A program made the translations under genes and the position numbers. 60,072 nucleotides of DNA, from contig CAKRZO010000023.1 in assembly GCA_934433135.1 (NCBI GenBank), forward strand, positions 1-60,072, written 5' to 3'. This document shows, piece by piece, positions 1 to 9,209 of the stretch (position 1 is the stretch's first letter; each line of letters opens with the position of its first letter). The stretch is from an uncultured Acetatifactor sp. Lineage in GTDB: Bacteria; Bacillota; Clostridia; Lachnospirales; Lachnospiraceae. Under the pieces are notes generated by a model. That model did not search any database and was not told the origin of the DNA. It saw only the letters and a program-made list of their open reading frames with translations.

Positions 1-699
1 ACAATCCGGAATACGATGGGTTATAATATTGTCTGGCTCTTTTTGGGAACTTTCTGCTCTGTGGGTCTGGCATTGCTGTTTTATCATTTGAAGAGCAGAA
101 AGGCATTGAAGTTCTATAATACTGTTATTTTGATTCCGAAATTTCTGTCAGCCGTTATCCTGGCCTTTCTGGCGGAAGTGTTTCTGCATTACCGGTTCGG
201 TTTAATTAACCAGATGCTGGCGGCGTTTGGATCAGATCCGGTGGACTGGTATAAAACGGTTGGAGCCTGGCCGATTATTCTGACGATTGTAAAAGTATGG
301 GGCAGTGTCGGTGTAAGCAGTATGATTTATTATGCATCTTTGATGGGATTGGATTCCGGGCTGTTGGAGGCCGCCAGAATGGATGGTGCAACCAAACCAA
401 AACAGATTATCCATGTTATGATCCCGCACCTGATTCCTACGATAATCATCCAGAATATTTTGAGCATTGGCTACCTGTTTACCGGTGATTTCGGATTATT
501 CTACCAGGTACCCAAGGATCAGGGAGCCTTATATGCGGCAACGGACATTATCAATACTTATACCTATAGAGCTCTGCAGGGAGGAAGTCTTTCCAGAAGT
601 GCGGCAGTCGGGCTGGCTCAGTCAGCAGCGGGGTTTGTCACTGTAGTAGCGGCCAACAGGATTGTGAAAAAAATCAGTCCGGAAAATAGCTTGTTTTAA
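1..699 (+). CDS. CUT1 sugar ABC importer permease, LplB-like (5' partial)
   Basis: Inner-membrane permease of a carbohydrate ABC importer. The reading frame is open from base 1, and the first visible residues (RNT, then hydrophobic segments) match the middle of LplB-type permeases, so about 70 N-terminal residues lie outside the window; the ATG at 16 is not the true start. Several membrane segments are visible, and the cytoplasmic EAA loop that docks on the ATPase is present (LLEAARMDGATKPKQ). The C-terminus ends in the short basic KKISPENSLF-type tail. It is followed after 14 nt by a second permease and then a binding protein, the usual order of such operons. No ATPase gene is adjacent. The family call is firm; the substrate cannot be read. 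Confidence 0.9.
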   Translation, partial: TIRNTMGYNIVWLFLGTFCSVGLALLFYHLKSRKALKFYNTVILIPKFLSAVILAFLAEVFLHYRFGLINQMLAAFGSDPVDWYKTVGAWPIILTIVKVWGSVGVSSMIYYASLMGLDSGLLEAARMDGATKPKQIIHVMIPHLIPTIIIQNILSIGYLFTGDFGLFYQVPKDQGALYAATDIINTYTYRALQGGSLSRSAAVGLAQSAAGFVTVVAANRIVKKISPENSLF

Positions 700-713
700 A
701 GGGAGGGCATATT

Positions 714-1586
714 TTGAAAGCAAAAGAAAAGCTGGGTCAGGTTATTTTACATATGGTATTTATCCTTTTGACGATCGCATACCTGCTCCCCTTTGTGACA
801 TTGGTTTCCAGTTCTTTTTCAACGGAAACATCGCTATTCCAGCATGGTTACGGGATTTTCCCGAGGGAATTCAGCTTTGAAGCATATAAGCTGGCATTCC
901 GGAATCCGGAACAGATGATCCGGGCATATGGCGTGACGATTTTCTTCACGGCAACAGCTACATTCTTGTCAACATTGGTTATGGCGCTTCTGGCATATCC
1001 TTTGTCAAGGCCGAACTTTTTATGGAAAAAGCAGTTAAACTTCCTGGTTTATTTTACCATGCTTTTTTCGGGAGGAATGGTGCCAAGCTATATGTTAATC
1101 ACCAGTGTGCTGCATATGAATGACAGTATCTGGGTTTACATCATTCCCAATCTGATCGCCGCATACAACGTATTGATTATACGAACCAGTTATCGCAGTA
1201 TTCCGGATGAACTGATTGAGGCGGCCAAGATAGACGGCGCGAAAGAACTTTACATTTGCTTTAAGATTGTCATTCCGTTAAACAGAGCCAGTATTGCTTC
1301 CGTGGCATTCCTTTATATGGTGACAAGGTGGAATGACTGGCTTACTACCAGTCTTTACATCAAAGATTATAAATTGTATTCCTTGCAGTATCTGCTGCAG
1401 AGGCTGTTAAGAGAAGTAGATTTCTTGAAAAGTGCTGCGGAAATGGTATCGTCGGATGCTACGATACCTTCTCAGACCTTGCGTCTGGCGATGGCTGTTA
1501 TTGCAGCAGGACCGGTATTGGTTATTTTCCCGTTCTTCCAGAAGTATTTTACCAAAGGTATGACACTTGGAGGAGTAAAGGGATGA
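714..1586 (+). CDS. CUT1 sugar ABC importer permease, LplC/CarB-like
   Basis: Second permease of importer 1, 290 aa, complete. It starts at a TTG; GGGAGG lies 8 nt upstream and no better start is visible. It has six hydrophobic segments, the EAA loop (ELIEAAKIDGAKELYICF), and the characteristic C-terminus with a KYFTKGMTLGGVKG end, seen in LplC-type permeases. It should pair with the upstream LplB-like protein to form the transmembrane channel for an oligosaccharide. The spacing (14 nt upstream, 34 nt downstream) indicates one transcript with the flanking genes. Substrate unknown. Confidence 0.92.
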   Translation: MKAKEKLGQVILHMVFILLTIAYLLPFVTLVSSSFSTETSLFQHGYGIFPREFSFEAYKLAFRNPEQMIRAYGVTIFFTATATFLSTLVMALLAYPLSRPNFLWKKQLNFLVYFTMLFSGGMVPSYMLITSVLHMNDSIWVYIIPNLIAAYNVLIIRTSYRSIPDELIEAAKIDGAKELYICFKIVIPLNRASIASVAFLYMVTRWNDWLTTSLYIKDYKLYSLQYLLQRLLREVDFLKSAAEMVSSDATIPSQTLRLAMAVIAAGPVLVIFPFFQKYFTKGMTLGGVKG

Positions 1587-1620
1587 TGATAAAAAAACAT
1601 ATTACAAACAGGGAGGTTTT

Positions 1621-3273
1621 ATGAGAAACTTGAAAAAAACATTAGCTCTCCTGCTGGCGGCCGGCATGACACTTGCCATGGTCGGATGCGGACAGGAAAA
1701 GAAAACTGAAAACGACTCTGTAGAGTCAAGCACGGTTGCAGAATCCTCTTTTGCAGCAGAAGAAACCTCTTCCGTTCCGGAAGAACCCAAAGATCCGGTT
1801 GTTCTGGAATGGTATTTCAGAGGAAACGGTCAGCAGAAAGATACCGAAGAAGTGGAAGCAAGAGTGAATGAACTTCTGAAAGAGTATCCCGGTCTGGAAC
1901 ATGTAAGCATTCATATCAACTGCTTTACCAGTTCGGATTATGCAACACAGGTACAGCTGGCGCAGACAACAGGTGCACAGATCGATATTTTAAACAGTGT
2001 CAATCTCGGTACGTTCAGCACGCTGGTTCAGGATGGCAACTGGATGCCTATGGATGAATATATTTCCGATGATTTAAGAGCGGCGTTGCCGGATTGGCTA
2101 TGGGAAATGGGATCGATTGACGGAAAAACTTATATTGTGCCCAATTATCAGAATGCGTACAACATTTCCTGGTTGGCGTTTCCGAAGGAATACATGGACA
2201 AGTACGGTAATTATGACGAGATGAGCGCCCTGATCAGTGATCCGGATGCCAGCATTGACGATAAGATGAAATGTCTGGAAGATTTTGCGGTTGCCTGCGA
2301 TAAGGGAGAGGAAGGGCACAAATATGCTTCCATGGTATGCGGATTCCGTAATCAGCTTACCGGAAGTCAGGGATTCCCTTTTATGACTCCTTATGATTAT
2401 CTGGATACTTATTTTGTTGTGGAAGATGGTTCCAAAGAAGTAAGCTTTTTGTTCGAGAATGAGAATCTGGTTGAAATCTGCAAGAATTTTGCAAGATGGG
2501 GCGATATGGGAATTGCCCAGCCGGATGGTGCAAGTACCGAGCAGGGGAATTATACGAGATCGCATATAATGGATGAGACATCCATGGTGTGGACCAGTGA
2601 ATGTGCCCTGGGCAGTGCGGAAGATGTTGCCGCAGGCTTAAGCGCTTCTTACGGATTTGATGTCGTTGTTATCCAGACTCAGCCTTACCACTTTATTCAG
2701 AATACCTGGGGAGCAGGAGGTAATGGTATTTCTGCTACCTGTGAGCATCCGGAAGAAGCAGCAGCTTTCCTGGAAGCTATTACTACCGGTACCGAACTTG
2801 GCAAGGAGATTTATAACACGCTGGTATTCGGTATTGAAGGCAAGCATTATACCAAAGACGCAAATGATCCCGACAGAATTACCACATTGGAATATGACGG
2901 AAGCCAGGGCGGCGGTGATACTTCTTACGCAGGGCTGAAGTGGATTATCGGTAATACCTTTAATGCATACAAGAACCAGGCTGTTCTGGATGGGCAGTAT
3001 GAGAAATATAAGGAACTCAACGAGTCCAAAGATACCGTATCCTCCTCGCTCATCGGATTTACGGTGGATAAGACCAATGTTTCCGTGGAAATTGATCAGA
3101 TCAATGCGATTGTAGCAGAGCTCAGTGGTGAAATCCTGATCGGTTCCGCCGGAGAAGCCGGATTTGATGCTTACTATGACGAATTCATAGATAAACTGAA
3201 CAAAGCCGGATTGGAAAAAGTAAAGGCTGAATACCAGAGTCAGCTGGATGCATGGCTTGCTGCAAATAAGTAA
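1621..3273 (+). CDS. Extracellular solute-binding lipoprotein of importer 1
   Basis: A 550-aa substrate-binding protein for the preceding permeases. Residues 1-22 form a lipoprotein signal (basic start, hydrophobic core, lipobox MVGC with the acylated Cys near 23), followed by a Ser/Glu-rich linker typical of surface-tethered Firmicute binding proteins, then a large two-lobed domain of family 1 size. An aromatic-rich ligand region is suggested by Trp/Tyr residues through the middle. The RBS GGGAGG lies upstream of the ATG. It is the last gene of its operon: a strong rho-independent terminator follows at 3288-3319. The binding protein is encoded after the permeases, whereas in importer 2 it comes first. 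Substrate unknown, probably an oligosaccharide. Confidence 0.93.
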   Translation: MRNLKKTLALLLAAGMTLAMVGCGQEKKTENDSVESSTVAESSFAAEETSSVPEEPKDPVVLEWYFRGNGQQKDTEEVEARVNELLKEYPGLEHVSIHINCFTSSDYATQVQLAQTTGAQIDILNSVNLGTFSTLVQDGNWMPMDEYISDDLRAALPDWLWEMGSIDGKTYIVPNYQNAYNISWLAFPKEYMDKYGNYDEMSALISDPDASIDDKMKCLEDFAVACDKGEEGHKYASMVCGFRNQLTGSQGFPFMTPYDYLDTYFVVEDGSKEVSFLFENENLVEICKNFARWGDMGIAQPDGASTEQGNYTRSHIMDETSMVWTSECALGSAEDVAAGLSASYGFDVVVIQTQPYHFIQNTWGAGGNGISATCEHPEEAAAFLEAITTGTELGKEIYNTLVFGIEGKHYTKDANDPDRITTLEYDGSQGGGDTSYAGLKWIIGNTFNAYKNQAVLDGQYEKYKELNESKDTVSSSLIGFTVDKTNVSVEIDQINAIVAELSGEILIGSAGEAGFDAYYDEFIDKLNKAGLEKVKAEYQSQLDAWLAANK

Positions 3274-3287
3274 GTAAAACACGCATT

Positions 3288-3319
3288 GAGGGGGCAGCAA
3301 AGACGCTGCCCCCTCTTTT
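3288..3319 (+). terminator. Rho-independent terminator after importer 1
   Basis: Perfect 11-bp GC-rich stem, GAGGGGGCAGC at 3288-3298 paired with GCTGCCCCCTC at 3305-3315, with a 6-nt loop and a T run. It separates importer 1 from the glycyl radical enzyme operon. Confidence 0.93.
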
Positions 3320-3374
3320 AAAAATCAATGCGCATTTTACAATACTTGCTTCGAAGTATCTGAAAGGCATGGTG

Positions 3375-5570
3375 ATGATTATGGAAAAACTGGAAAGGAT
3401 AGAACCCTTTGCATCAGGGTATCTTGGAGCAAAATGGGATGATCCGGAGTATCGAATAGCAAACGGAATGTTTCAATACGCAAAATATGCGCCGATCGTA
3501 ATAGAACCGGATGAGAATTTCGCCGGACATTTCTACAGCATTTATGACGGAGCCGGTAAAATCGGTATCCGTTACACTTATGGAAACGGAGTAGTTGTCC
3601 GGGAGCAGTTTCTGAAGGCACAAGCGGAAAGACATCCGGAATATGCAGAGCAGTTAACCGGAATTTATGCAGCTATGAAGAAACATGCAACGGCTGATGT
3701 TGTCCATGCACAGGAATCACCCATTGAAGTAAAACTGGATGCATCAAGAGTCTGCTGGGGTGGGTTGCGCAGGAACTGGCTCGGACACGGGAATCCGGAT
3801 TTTGGGCTTTTACCGCGCTTTGGAACAGAAGGATTACGCAGAAAGATTAAGGAATATAAGGCAGACCATTCGGAAAAGGCAGTTTTTTACGATTCCCTGC
3901 TGTTAACCATGGATGCTTTAGATGTTTATGCACGGCGCTATCAACAGCTGGCAGAAGAAATGGTGCAGCGAGCTGTAGGAGAAGAAGGAAAACGTTTGCA
4001 GAGGATTGCAGATGCGCTGAAGGTGGTTCCTCATAACCCGGCCGGAAATCTTATGGAGGCATTCCAGGCATTTTGGCTGGTATTTGCTTTTGACGGAATC
4101 GATTCTCCGGGACGCTTCGATCAATATATGATAGAGTATTATCGTAAAGCCGGTCAGGAAGAGCGGGAGTACTGCCTGGATAGCATCTGGAAACTGTTTC
4201 ATAAGACACGTACCTGGAACCTGTGCATCAGCGGCAGCGATGAGTCCGGGAAGGATATGACGAATGAATTAAGTTATGATATTTTGAAAACTGCCCGGAA
4301 ATTCCGGTATAATACACCGAATCTGACCATGCGTGTCCATAAGAATACACCGCAGGAACTTTGGGTCAGCGCCTCTGAGACCATTGCTACCGGAATCGGG
4401 CTTCCGGCATTATACAATGATGAATGTGTCTGTCCTGCTTTGGAAGAACTGGGAATACCCGCCCGGGATTCCCATAATTATTGTATGAACGGTTGCAACC
4501 AGATTGATATTTTCGGAAAGTCGCATATGGGACTGGAAGATGGAGAAGTATGCCTTGCCAAGTGTCTGGAGCTGGCGATTTTTAACGGGGTAAGCAGCGA
4601 TACAGGGGAAAGAATCGGCCGGGAAACCGGAGAATTCACATCTTTTGTATCCTTTGATGAGTTATGGAAAGCCTACAAAACGCAGGTAGAATATGCAACG
4701 GATATGGCTGTATATATGGCCAATAAAAGCCAGGAAATTGTTTCCGAAGCCGGTGTAAATCCGTTGCGTTCCTGTCTGATCGAAGGTTGTATGGAAAAGG
4801 GGCTGGATTACAAAAATCATGGGCCGGTCTATGGGCACGGACAGATTCTGGCGGAAGGAATTGCAGATACCGCGGATTCTCTGGCTGCAGTGAAACATTT
4901 TATTTATGAAGAAAAAAAGTATTCTCCGGAGGAACTGCTTGCTGCCTTAAAGGCGGATTTTGAGGGCTATGAACAGTTGTATTATGACTTTAGTACTTGG
5001 CGGAAATTCGGAAACGATGAGCCTTATGTAGATACTGTATATAAAGATGTAATAGAACATTTTTACCGGTATTTGTTGACCAAAAAGACATTTCGCGGAG
5101 GAATATACGGAGGAGGCTGCAGTACTTTCAACCGAACTGCTTCTTATGCGGAAAAGATCGGGGCGCTTCCGAATGGAAAGAAAAAGGGAAGTCTCATCCT
5201 TGCGGACAGTATCGGCGCTGTGCCGGGATGTGACAAAAAGGGTCCTACCGCACTGCTCTGTTCTGTACTTTCGGCAGATGAAACCCTGGCAAAGAGCGGC
5301 AATGTATTGCAGCTGAAATTCAGTAAAAATCTGTTCCGTACAGATACCGGTCTGAATGCTTTTATCCATCTGGCAAAAACTTATTTCCTGAAAAAAGGTC
5401 AGCAGCTTTCTGTAAATGTTGTATCGTTAGAGGAGTTACTGGATGCACAGAAAAATCCTCAGAATTATGAGAATCTGATTGTACGTGTGGGAGGATACAG
5501 TGATTATTTTGTCAGACTATCACCCGGACTGCAGGAAAATATTATTAAGAGAACGGAATTGGAAATGTAA
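3375..5570 (+). CDS. Glycyl radical enzyme (PFL/dehydratase superfamily), unassigned subtype
   Basis: Oxygen-sensitive radical enzyme of about 731 aa. The C-terminus carries the glycyl radical motif RVGGYSDYF (radical Gly near residue 709 counting from the ATG at 3369). The thiyl-radical Cys is expected at Cys376 in NYCMNGCNQID. Diol dehydratase-type members normally have Cys-x-Glu here (GCVE); this one has Cys-Asn-Gln, so the general-base Glu is replaced by Gln. It is not a pyruvate formate-lyase (no Cys-Cys pair). Starts at 3369, 3375 and 3381 are possible; 3375 is best spaced from GAAAGG. Its activase is encoded two genes downstream, with an aldo/keto reductase between them, suggesting that the product is an aldehyde or ketone that is then reduced. 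No microcompartment shell genes are present. Reaction unknown. Confidence 0.88.
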   Translation: MIMEKLERIEPFASGYLGAKWDDPEYRIANGMFQYAKYAPIVIEPDENFAGHFYSIYDGAGKIGIRYTYGNGVVVREQFLKAQAERHPEYAEQLTGIYAAMKKHATADVVHAQESPIEVKLDASRVCWGGLRRNWLGHGNPDFGLLPRFGTEGLRRKIKEYKADHSEKAVFYDSLLLTMDALDVYARRYQQLAEEMVQRAVGEEGKRLQRIADALKVVPHNPAGNLMEAFQAFWLVFAFDGIDSPGRFDQYMIEYYRKAGQEEREYCLDSIWKLFHKTRTWNLCISGSDESGKDMTNELSYDILKTARKFRYNTPNLTMRVHKNTPQELWVSASETIATGIGLPALYNDECVCPALEELGIPARDSHNYCMNGCNQIDIFGKSHMGLEDGEVCLAKCLELAIFNGVSSDTGERIGRETGEFTSFVSFDELWKAYKTQVEYATDMAVYMANKSQEIVSEAGVNPLRSCLIEGCMEKGLDYKNHGPVYGHGQILAEGIADTADSLAAVKHFIYEEKKYSPEELLAALKADFEGYEQLYYDFSTWRKFGNDEPYVDTVYKDVIEHFYRYLLTKKTFRGGIYGGGCSTFNRTASYAEKIGALPNGKKKGSLILADSIGAVPGCDKKGPTALLCSVLSADETLAKSGNVLQLKFSKNLFRTDTGLNAFIHLAKTYFLKKGQQLSVNVVSLEELLDAQKNPQNYENLIVRVGGYSDYFVRLSPGLQENIIKRTELEM

Positions 5571-5576
5571 AGCAAA

Positions 5577-6491
5577 ATGAGCAATGGAAAGGTGGACAAC
5601 AAAGAAATGAGTCAAGTTGTACAGAGTAAATTAACGGATACGTTTGAATTAACAAATGGAGTAAAGGTGCCTTGTATCGGTTACGGAACCTGGCAGACGC
5701 CGGATGGGGAAACGGCAAAAGAGTGTGTGAGGCAGGCACTTCTTTCCGGTTACCGTCATATTGATACCGCTTTTGTGTATGGAAATGAACAGAGTGTAGG
5801 AGAAGGAATAAAGGCATCCGGAATAAAAAGAGAAGAAATTTTTGTGGCATCCAAACATTGGGTAACAGAAAGAGGTTATGAAAAAACCATTGCCGCAGTA
5901 GAGGCATCTCTTCGAAATCTGGGGCTGGATTATATGGATTTATATCTGGTGCATTGGCCTTGCGTGGAAAAGCATTCCGCCGACTGGAAGGAAATCAATG
6001 CCGAGACTTGGAGAGGATTTGAAAAAATGTATCAGGATGGAAAGATCCGTGCAATCGGTGTCAGCAATTATGAGAAAAAGCATCTGGAGGCACTGGATGA
6101 AACGGCCGAGATTAAGCCAATGGTAAACCAGATTGAGTTTCATCCGGGTTATACCCAGATGGACAATGTGCGTTATTCCCAGGACAGAGGCATGCTTGTG
6201 GAAGCGTGGAGCCCGTTGGGAAGCGGAGCGGTATTGAAAGATGAAAGACTGCTTACCATGGCAGCAAAATATCACAAGTCTGTTGCACAGCTTTGTGTAC
6301 GGTTTGCTTTACAGAACGGTGTTCTCCCATTACCGAAGTCTGTAAATCCGGAAAGAATTGTACAAAACGCGCAGGTGTTTGATTTCGAAATCGGACAGGC
6401 AGATATGGAGATTCTGCTGCAGATACCGCAGCTTGGATTCAGCGGATTTTTACCGGAAGATGCACCGGCGGATGCATTGGCAGGACAGTAA
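5577..6491 (+). CDS. Aldo/keto reductase
   Basis: Cytosolic NAD(P)H-dependent carbonyl reductase, 304 aa, with a TIM-barrel AKR pattern. The catalytic tetrad is visible: Asp63 (HIDTAFVYG), Tyr68, Lys93 (ASKHW) and His126 (YLVHWP). The cofactor-binding C-terminal part (LPKSVNPERIVQN) is also present, and the AKR5-like signature NQIEFHPGY is intact. It starts 6 nt after the glycyl radical enzyme stop; an alternative ATG at 5607 has an AAAGGTGG site 11 nt upstream. Its place between the radical enzyme and the activase implies that it reduces the aldehyde released by the radical enzyme, but this is inference from position. It ends 13 nt before the activase start. Confidence 0.92.
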   Translation: MSNGKVDNKEMSQVVQSKLTDTFELTNGVKVPCIGYGTWQTPDGETAKECVRQALLSGYRHIDTAFVYGNEQSVGEGIKASGIKREEIFVASKHWVTERGYEKTIAAVEASLRNLGLDYMDLYLVHWPCVEKHSADWKEINAETWRGFEKMYQDGKIRAIGVSNYEKKHLEALDETAEIKPMVNQIEFHPGYTQMDNVRYSQDRGMLVEAWSPLGSGAVLKDERLLTMAAKYHKSVAQLCVRFALQNGVLPLPKSVNPERIVQNAQVFDFEIGQADMEILLQIPQLGFSGFLPEDAPADALAGQ

Positions 6492-6504
6492 GGCGGAGAA
6501 AAGA

Positions 6505-7377
6505 ATGGAAGCAGATATCATCAATGTACAAAGATTTTCCATCCATGACGGCCCGGGAATCCGTACTACGGTTTTTTTCAAAGGATGTAATCTGCGATGT
6601 GTCTGGTGTCATAATCCCGAAAGTCAAAATTCTTTTCCCGAAAGAATGTTTTTTCGGCATAAATGTACCGGCTGCGGTGAATGCCGAAAGATATGCCCCA
6701 GGGCTTTTGATATGCAATGCAGGGCTTGCGGAAAGTGCATTTCGGTATGTCGTTACGGGGCAAGGCAGATCAGCGGAGAAAAAATTTCAGTGGAAGCCCT
6801 GCTTCGGGAGATGGAAAGAGACAAGGATTTTTATGCGGTTTCCGGAGGAGGTGTGACCTTTTCCGGAGGGGAACCGCTTCTACAGGATATTTTTTTGGAA
6901 GAAATATTAAAAAGATGCCGGGCAAGGCAGATTTCAACCGCAGTAGAAACAGCAGGTGATGTACCGTGGGAGCGTATGGAAAAGCTTCTGCCGTATTTGG
7001 ATTTGATTTTGTATGACATTAAGGCGATAGATGATGAAAAACATAAAGCTTTTACCGGTATATCCAATCGCCGGATTCTTGAGAATGCAAGGAAGCTGAT
7101 GGAGTTGTCACGGAGGAACATTTTCCGGGGGAAAATATGCTTTCGAATGCCGGTCATTCCCGGATACAATGATTCGGAATACTCCAAAGCGGCAGAATTT
7201 GTAAGCCCGAATCCTTTGGAATTATTACCGTATCATTCTATCGGTATGGGAAAGTATGAGGCATTGGGAAGAGAATATCAGTTGAAAGATGTAAAACCGC
7301 CGACAGTGAAACGACTCAGGGAAATGGCCGAAAAATACGAGAACCTTTTTTATGAAGAGAATGGTATGATAGTTTGA
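6505..7377 (+). CDS. Glycyl radical enzyme activating enzyme (radical SAM)
   Basis: Radical SAM protein, 290 aa, that installs the glycyl radical on the enzyme encoded at 3375. The SAM cluster motif CNLRCVWC lies near residue 29 after FSIHDGPGIRTTVFFKG, a hallmark of PFL-activase-type proteins. It is followed by a ferredoxin-like insert with two four-Cys groups (CTGCGECRKIC and CRACGKCISVC), as in activases of diol dehydratase-type enzymes rather than PflA, which lacks the insert. The GGE-type SAM-binding motif FSGGEPLLQ is present. The start at 6505 is preceded by GGCGGAGAAAAG; longer readings would overlap the reductase gene. An 86-nt gap follows. Confidence 0.95.
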   Translation: MEADIINVQRFSIHDGPGIRTTVFFKGCNLRCVWCHNPESQNSFPERMFFRHKCTGCGECRKICPRAFDMQCRACGKCISVCRYGARQISGEKISVEALLREMERDKDFYAVSGGGVTFSGGEPLLQDIFLEEILKRCRARQISTAVETAGDVPWERMEKLLPYLDLILYDIKAIDDEKHKAFTGISNRRILENARKLMELSRRNIFRGKICFRMPVIPGYNDSEYSKAAEFVSPNPLELLPYHSIGMGKYEALGREYQLKDVKPPTVKRLREMAEKYENLFYEENGMIV

Positions 7378-7463
7378 AAATGCATTGAAATACGATTTAT
7401 TAGAATGTAATACATTGAAAGGCCGAATGGTAGTTTGGTACAGAAAGAAAGGAAATTGGCAAC

Positions 7464-9209
7464 ATGGAGCGGCAAAGCAGAAAACAATACAAAAAAGAAA
7501 TCATAAGGAGGCTTCTTTATGATGAGAAAAAAAGAGATGTTTATGGGCGGAGCGGATTGGCGAAGCTTTTGTTTGCTCCGGAGAAAAAGGAGGAAGGAGA
7601 AGAAGAGCTGTTAAAAGCGGCAAGGTGGTTTCTGCTTCCGCAGCCCCAGGGCAGGCGACATGAGGGGGAACCGGACTTTGTGGCGCAGAAGCTGATCCGT
7701 GCCTTGTATTTGGCGGAAGATCGGTTAAAGCAGGAGACGCTGGAAGCAATCCATGACTTTTTCACCAAATGGAACTTTGAAAGTGAATACAAGTCGGAAA
7801 ATCACATGCTGATCTTTCATTCCTCCCGGTATCTTTATGCCCTGCGTTATCCGGAAGTCTATTTTACCCAGTATGAAAAAAGCGCGAAAGAGATCTGCAG
7901 GCAGGAGAGAGATTTTTTGCAGGAATTTATCCGGTTTCGAGCCAAGGAAGGCTGGGCGGAGTTTGATTCCCTGGGGTACGGAGCGGTCTGTTTTGAATGC
8001 CTTTTGAATCTGATTGACTTCGGGGAGCAGGATGTGAGCGATTATGCGCGGATGAGCGCCGATCTGCAGCTGATGGATATGATTGCGGATTGTTCCCGGA
8101 ACGGATTCTACGGGGGAGCCCACGGAAGAGTTTATCAGGAAATGGTCTTTACCTACGAGAAAGCTCCTATGTGCGGGATTTATCAGTATTATTTCGGAGA
8201 CCGGATCCATTCGCATAACAGCATTGAGATGATTACGTCCCTGTATGAACCTTCGAATTATGTCTATGAGATGCTGGCGGCCAGACCGGAACGCTGGGAA
8301 AACCGGGAAGCCAAGCACCTGCATTCCATCACCTGTCCGACTCCCCATCAGAAACTCCATCAGGTTCCGGGAAGCATTGATAAATATACCTATGTGACTC
8401 CGGAATACGTTCTGGGAGCGGTAAATCATCAGGATGCTTATCCGGAGGGTCCTGCCGCCTGGTATGCCCATCATCAGCAGCATGAGTGGGACTTAAGTCT
8501 CTGCGAAAGTCCGGATCTTCGGATTTTCACCCATCATCCGGGGAACTGCACCGGGCCTACCGGAAAAGAGCATGGTTATTGGACCGGAGACATGTATTGC
8601 TGCTGCGGGCAGTTTTACTGCCGGAAGAATACTGCCATGGCCGTTTACCGGATTCCGGAAGGAGAACTGAACAAGATTCACGTTCATATCCCGCTGCGGA
8701 AGTTGGAGGTGACAATAGAAGGTTCCTATCTGTGGTTTACGGAAAAAAACAGCGGTGTTTACGGAATGCTCTGGTCTTCATCCGGTTTCTGTCCCGGGAG
8801 CGAAGCCTATCGGGACGAAGAACTGTTCTGTGAAGGCGACCGGATCGGAATCGTCTGCCTAGTGGGAACCGAAAGGGAATACGGAAGTCCGGAGGCTTTC
8901 CGGAAAGCGGCAAAGGCTATGCCGGTTACTTATGATCCGGAAGCAGGAAGACTGGAATACGGAGATCTTGCCATGGAAGGAAGTCAGCGCAGATACCGCG
9001 GCGAGGAGGAGACCTTTCCTTACCCTGCCTATGACAATCCCATGATGCACGGGGACTGGGGAGCCGGTGTGATTACATTGTACGGGAAGATACCCGGGAT
9101 AGGCGCAGCGGAAGAAATGAAAATACCAAAAACGGAAACAAAGACGATCCTGGATTTCACGGGATGGGGAAAGGTAATTCGCATAGAAACGGAGCAGGGG
9201 AGAGTATGA
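7464..9209 (+). CDS. Unrecognised 581-aa protein, possibly a polysaccharide lyase or glycosidase
   Basis: I do not recognise this gene with confidence. The N-terminal half is helix-rich, with spaced aromatic and acidic residues reminiscent of an alpha/alpha toroid. The central part has a His-rich segment (DRIHSHNSIEMITSLYEPSN, residues about 252-271), and a further His and Cys cluster follows (THHPGNCTGPTGKEHGYW; DMYCCCGQFYCRKN). The C-terminal third reads as beta-strands. A toroid plus beta-sandwich is the layout of heparinase II/III and PL8-type lyases, and its neighbours (GH105, GH130) fit a lyase that makes unsaturated uronate ends, but no catalytic motif proves this. There is no signal peptide, so it would act inside the cell. 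It overlaps the next gene by 4 nt (ATGA). A weak promoter-like pair (TTGAAA 7385, TAATAC 7408) lies upstream. Confidence 0.55.
   Translation: MERQSRKQYKKEIIRRLLYDEKKRDVYGRSGLAKLLFAPEKKEEGEEELLKAARWFLLPQPQGRRHEGEPDFVAQKLIRALYLAEDRLKQETLEAIHDFFTKWNFESEYKSENHMLIFHSSRYLYALRYPEVYFTQYEKSAKEICRQERDFLQEFIRFRAKEGWAEFDSLGYGAVCFECLLNLIDFGEQDVSDYARMSADLQLMDMIADCSRNGFYGGAHGRVYQEMVFTYEKAPMCGIYQYYFGDRIHSHNSIEMITSLYEPSNYVYEMLAARPERWENREAKHLHSITCPTPHQKLHQVPGSIDKYTYVTPEYVLGAVNHQDAYPEGPAAWYAHHQQHEWDLSLCESPDLRIFTHHPGNCTGPTGKEHGYWTGDMYCCCGQFYCRKNTAMAVYRIPEGELNKIHVHIPLRKLEVTIEGSYLWFTEKNSGVYGMLWSSSGFCPGSEAYRDEELFCEGDRIGIVCLVGTEREYGSPEAFRKAAKAMPVTYDPEAGRLEYGDLAMEGSQRRYRGEEETFPYPAYDNPMMHGDWGAGVITLYGKIPGIGAAEEMKIPKTETKTILDFTGWGKVIRIETEQGRV

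Noticed and set aside
3375..5570. Pyruvate formate-lyase, propanediol dehydratase or choline lyase as the identity of the glycyl radical enzyme.
   Set aside because: There is no Cys-Cys pair, no GCVE motif and no microcompartment genes nearby.
7385..7413. TTGAAA-N17-TAATAC promoter-like pair between activase and the 581-aa gene.
   Set aside because: The -10 matches consensus at only 4 of 6 positions in AT-rich spacer; kept only as a remark in the downstream gene entry.
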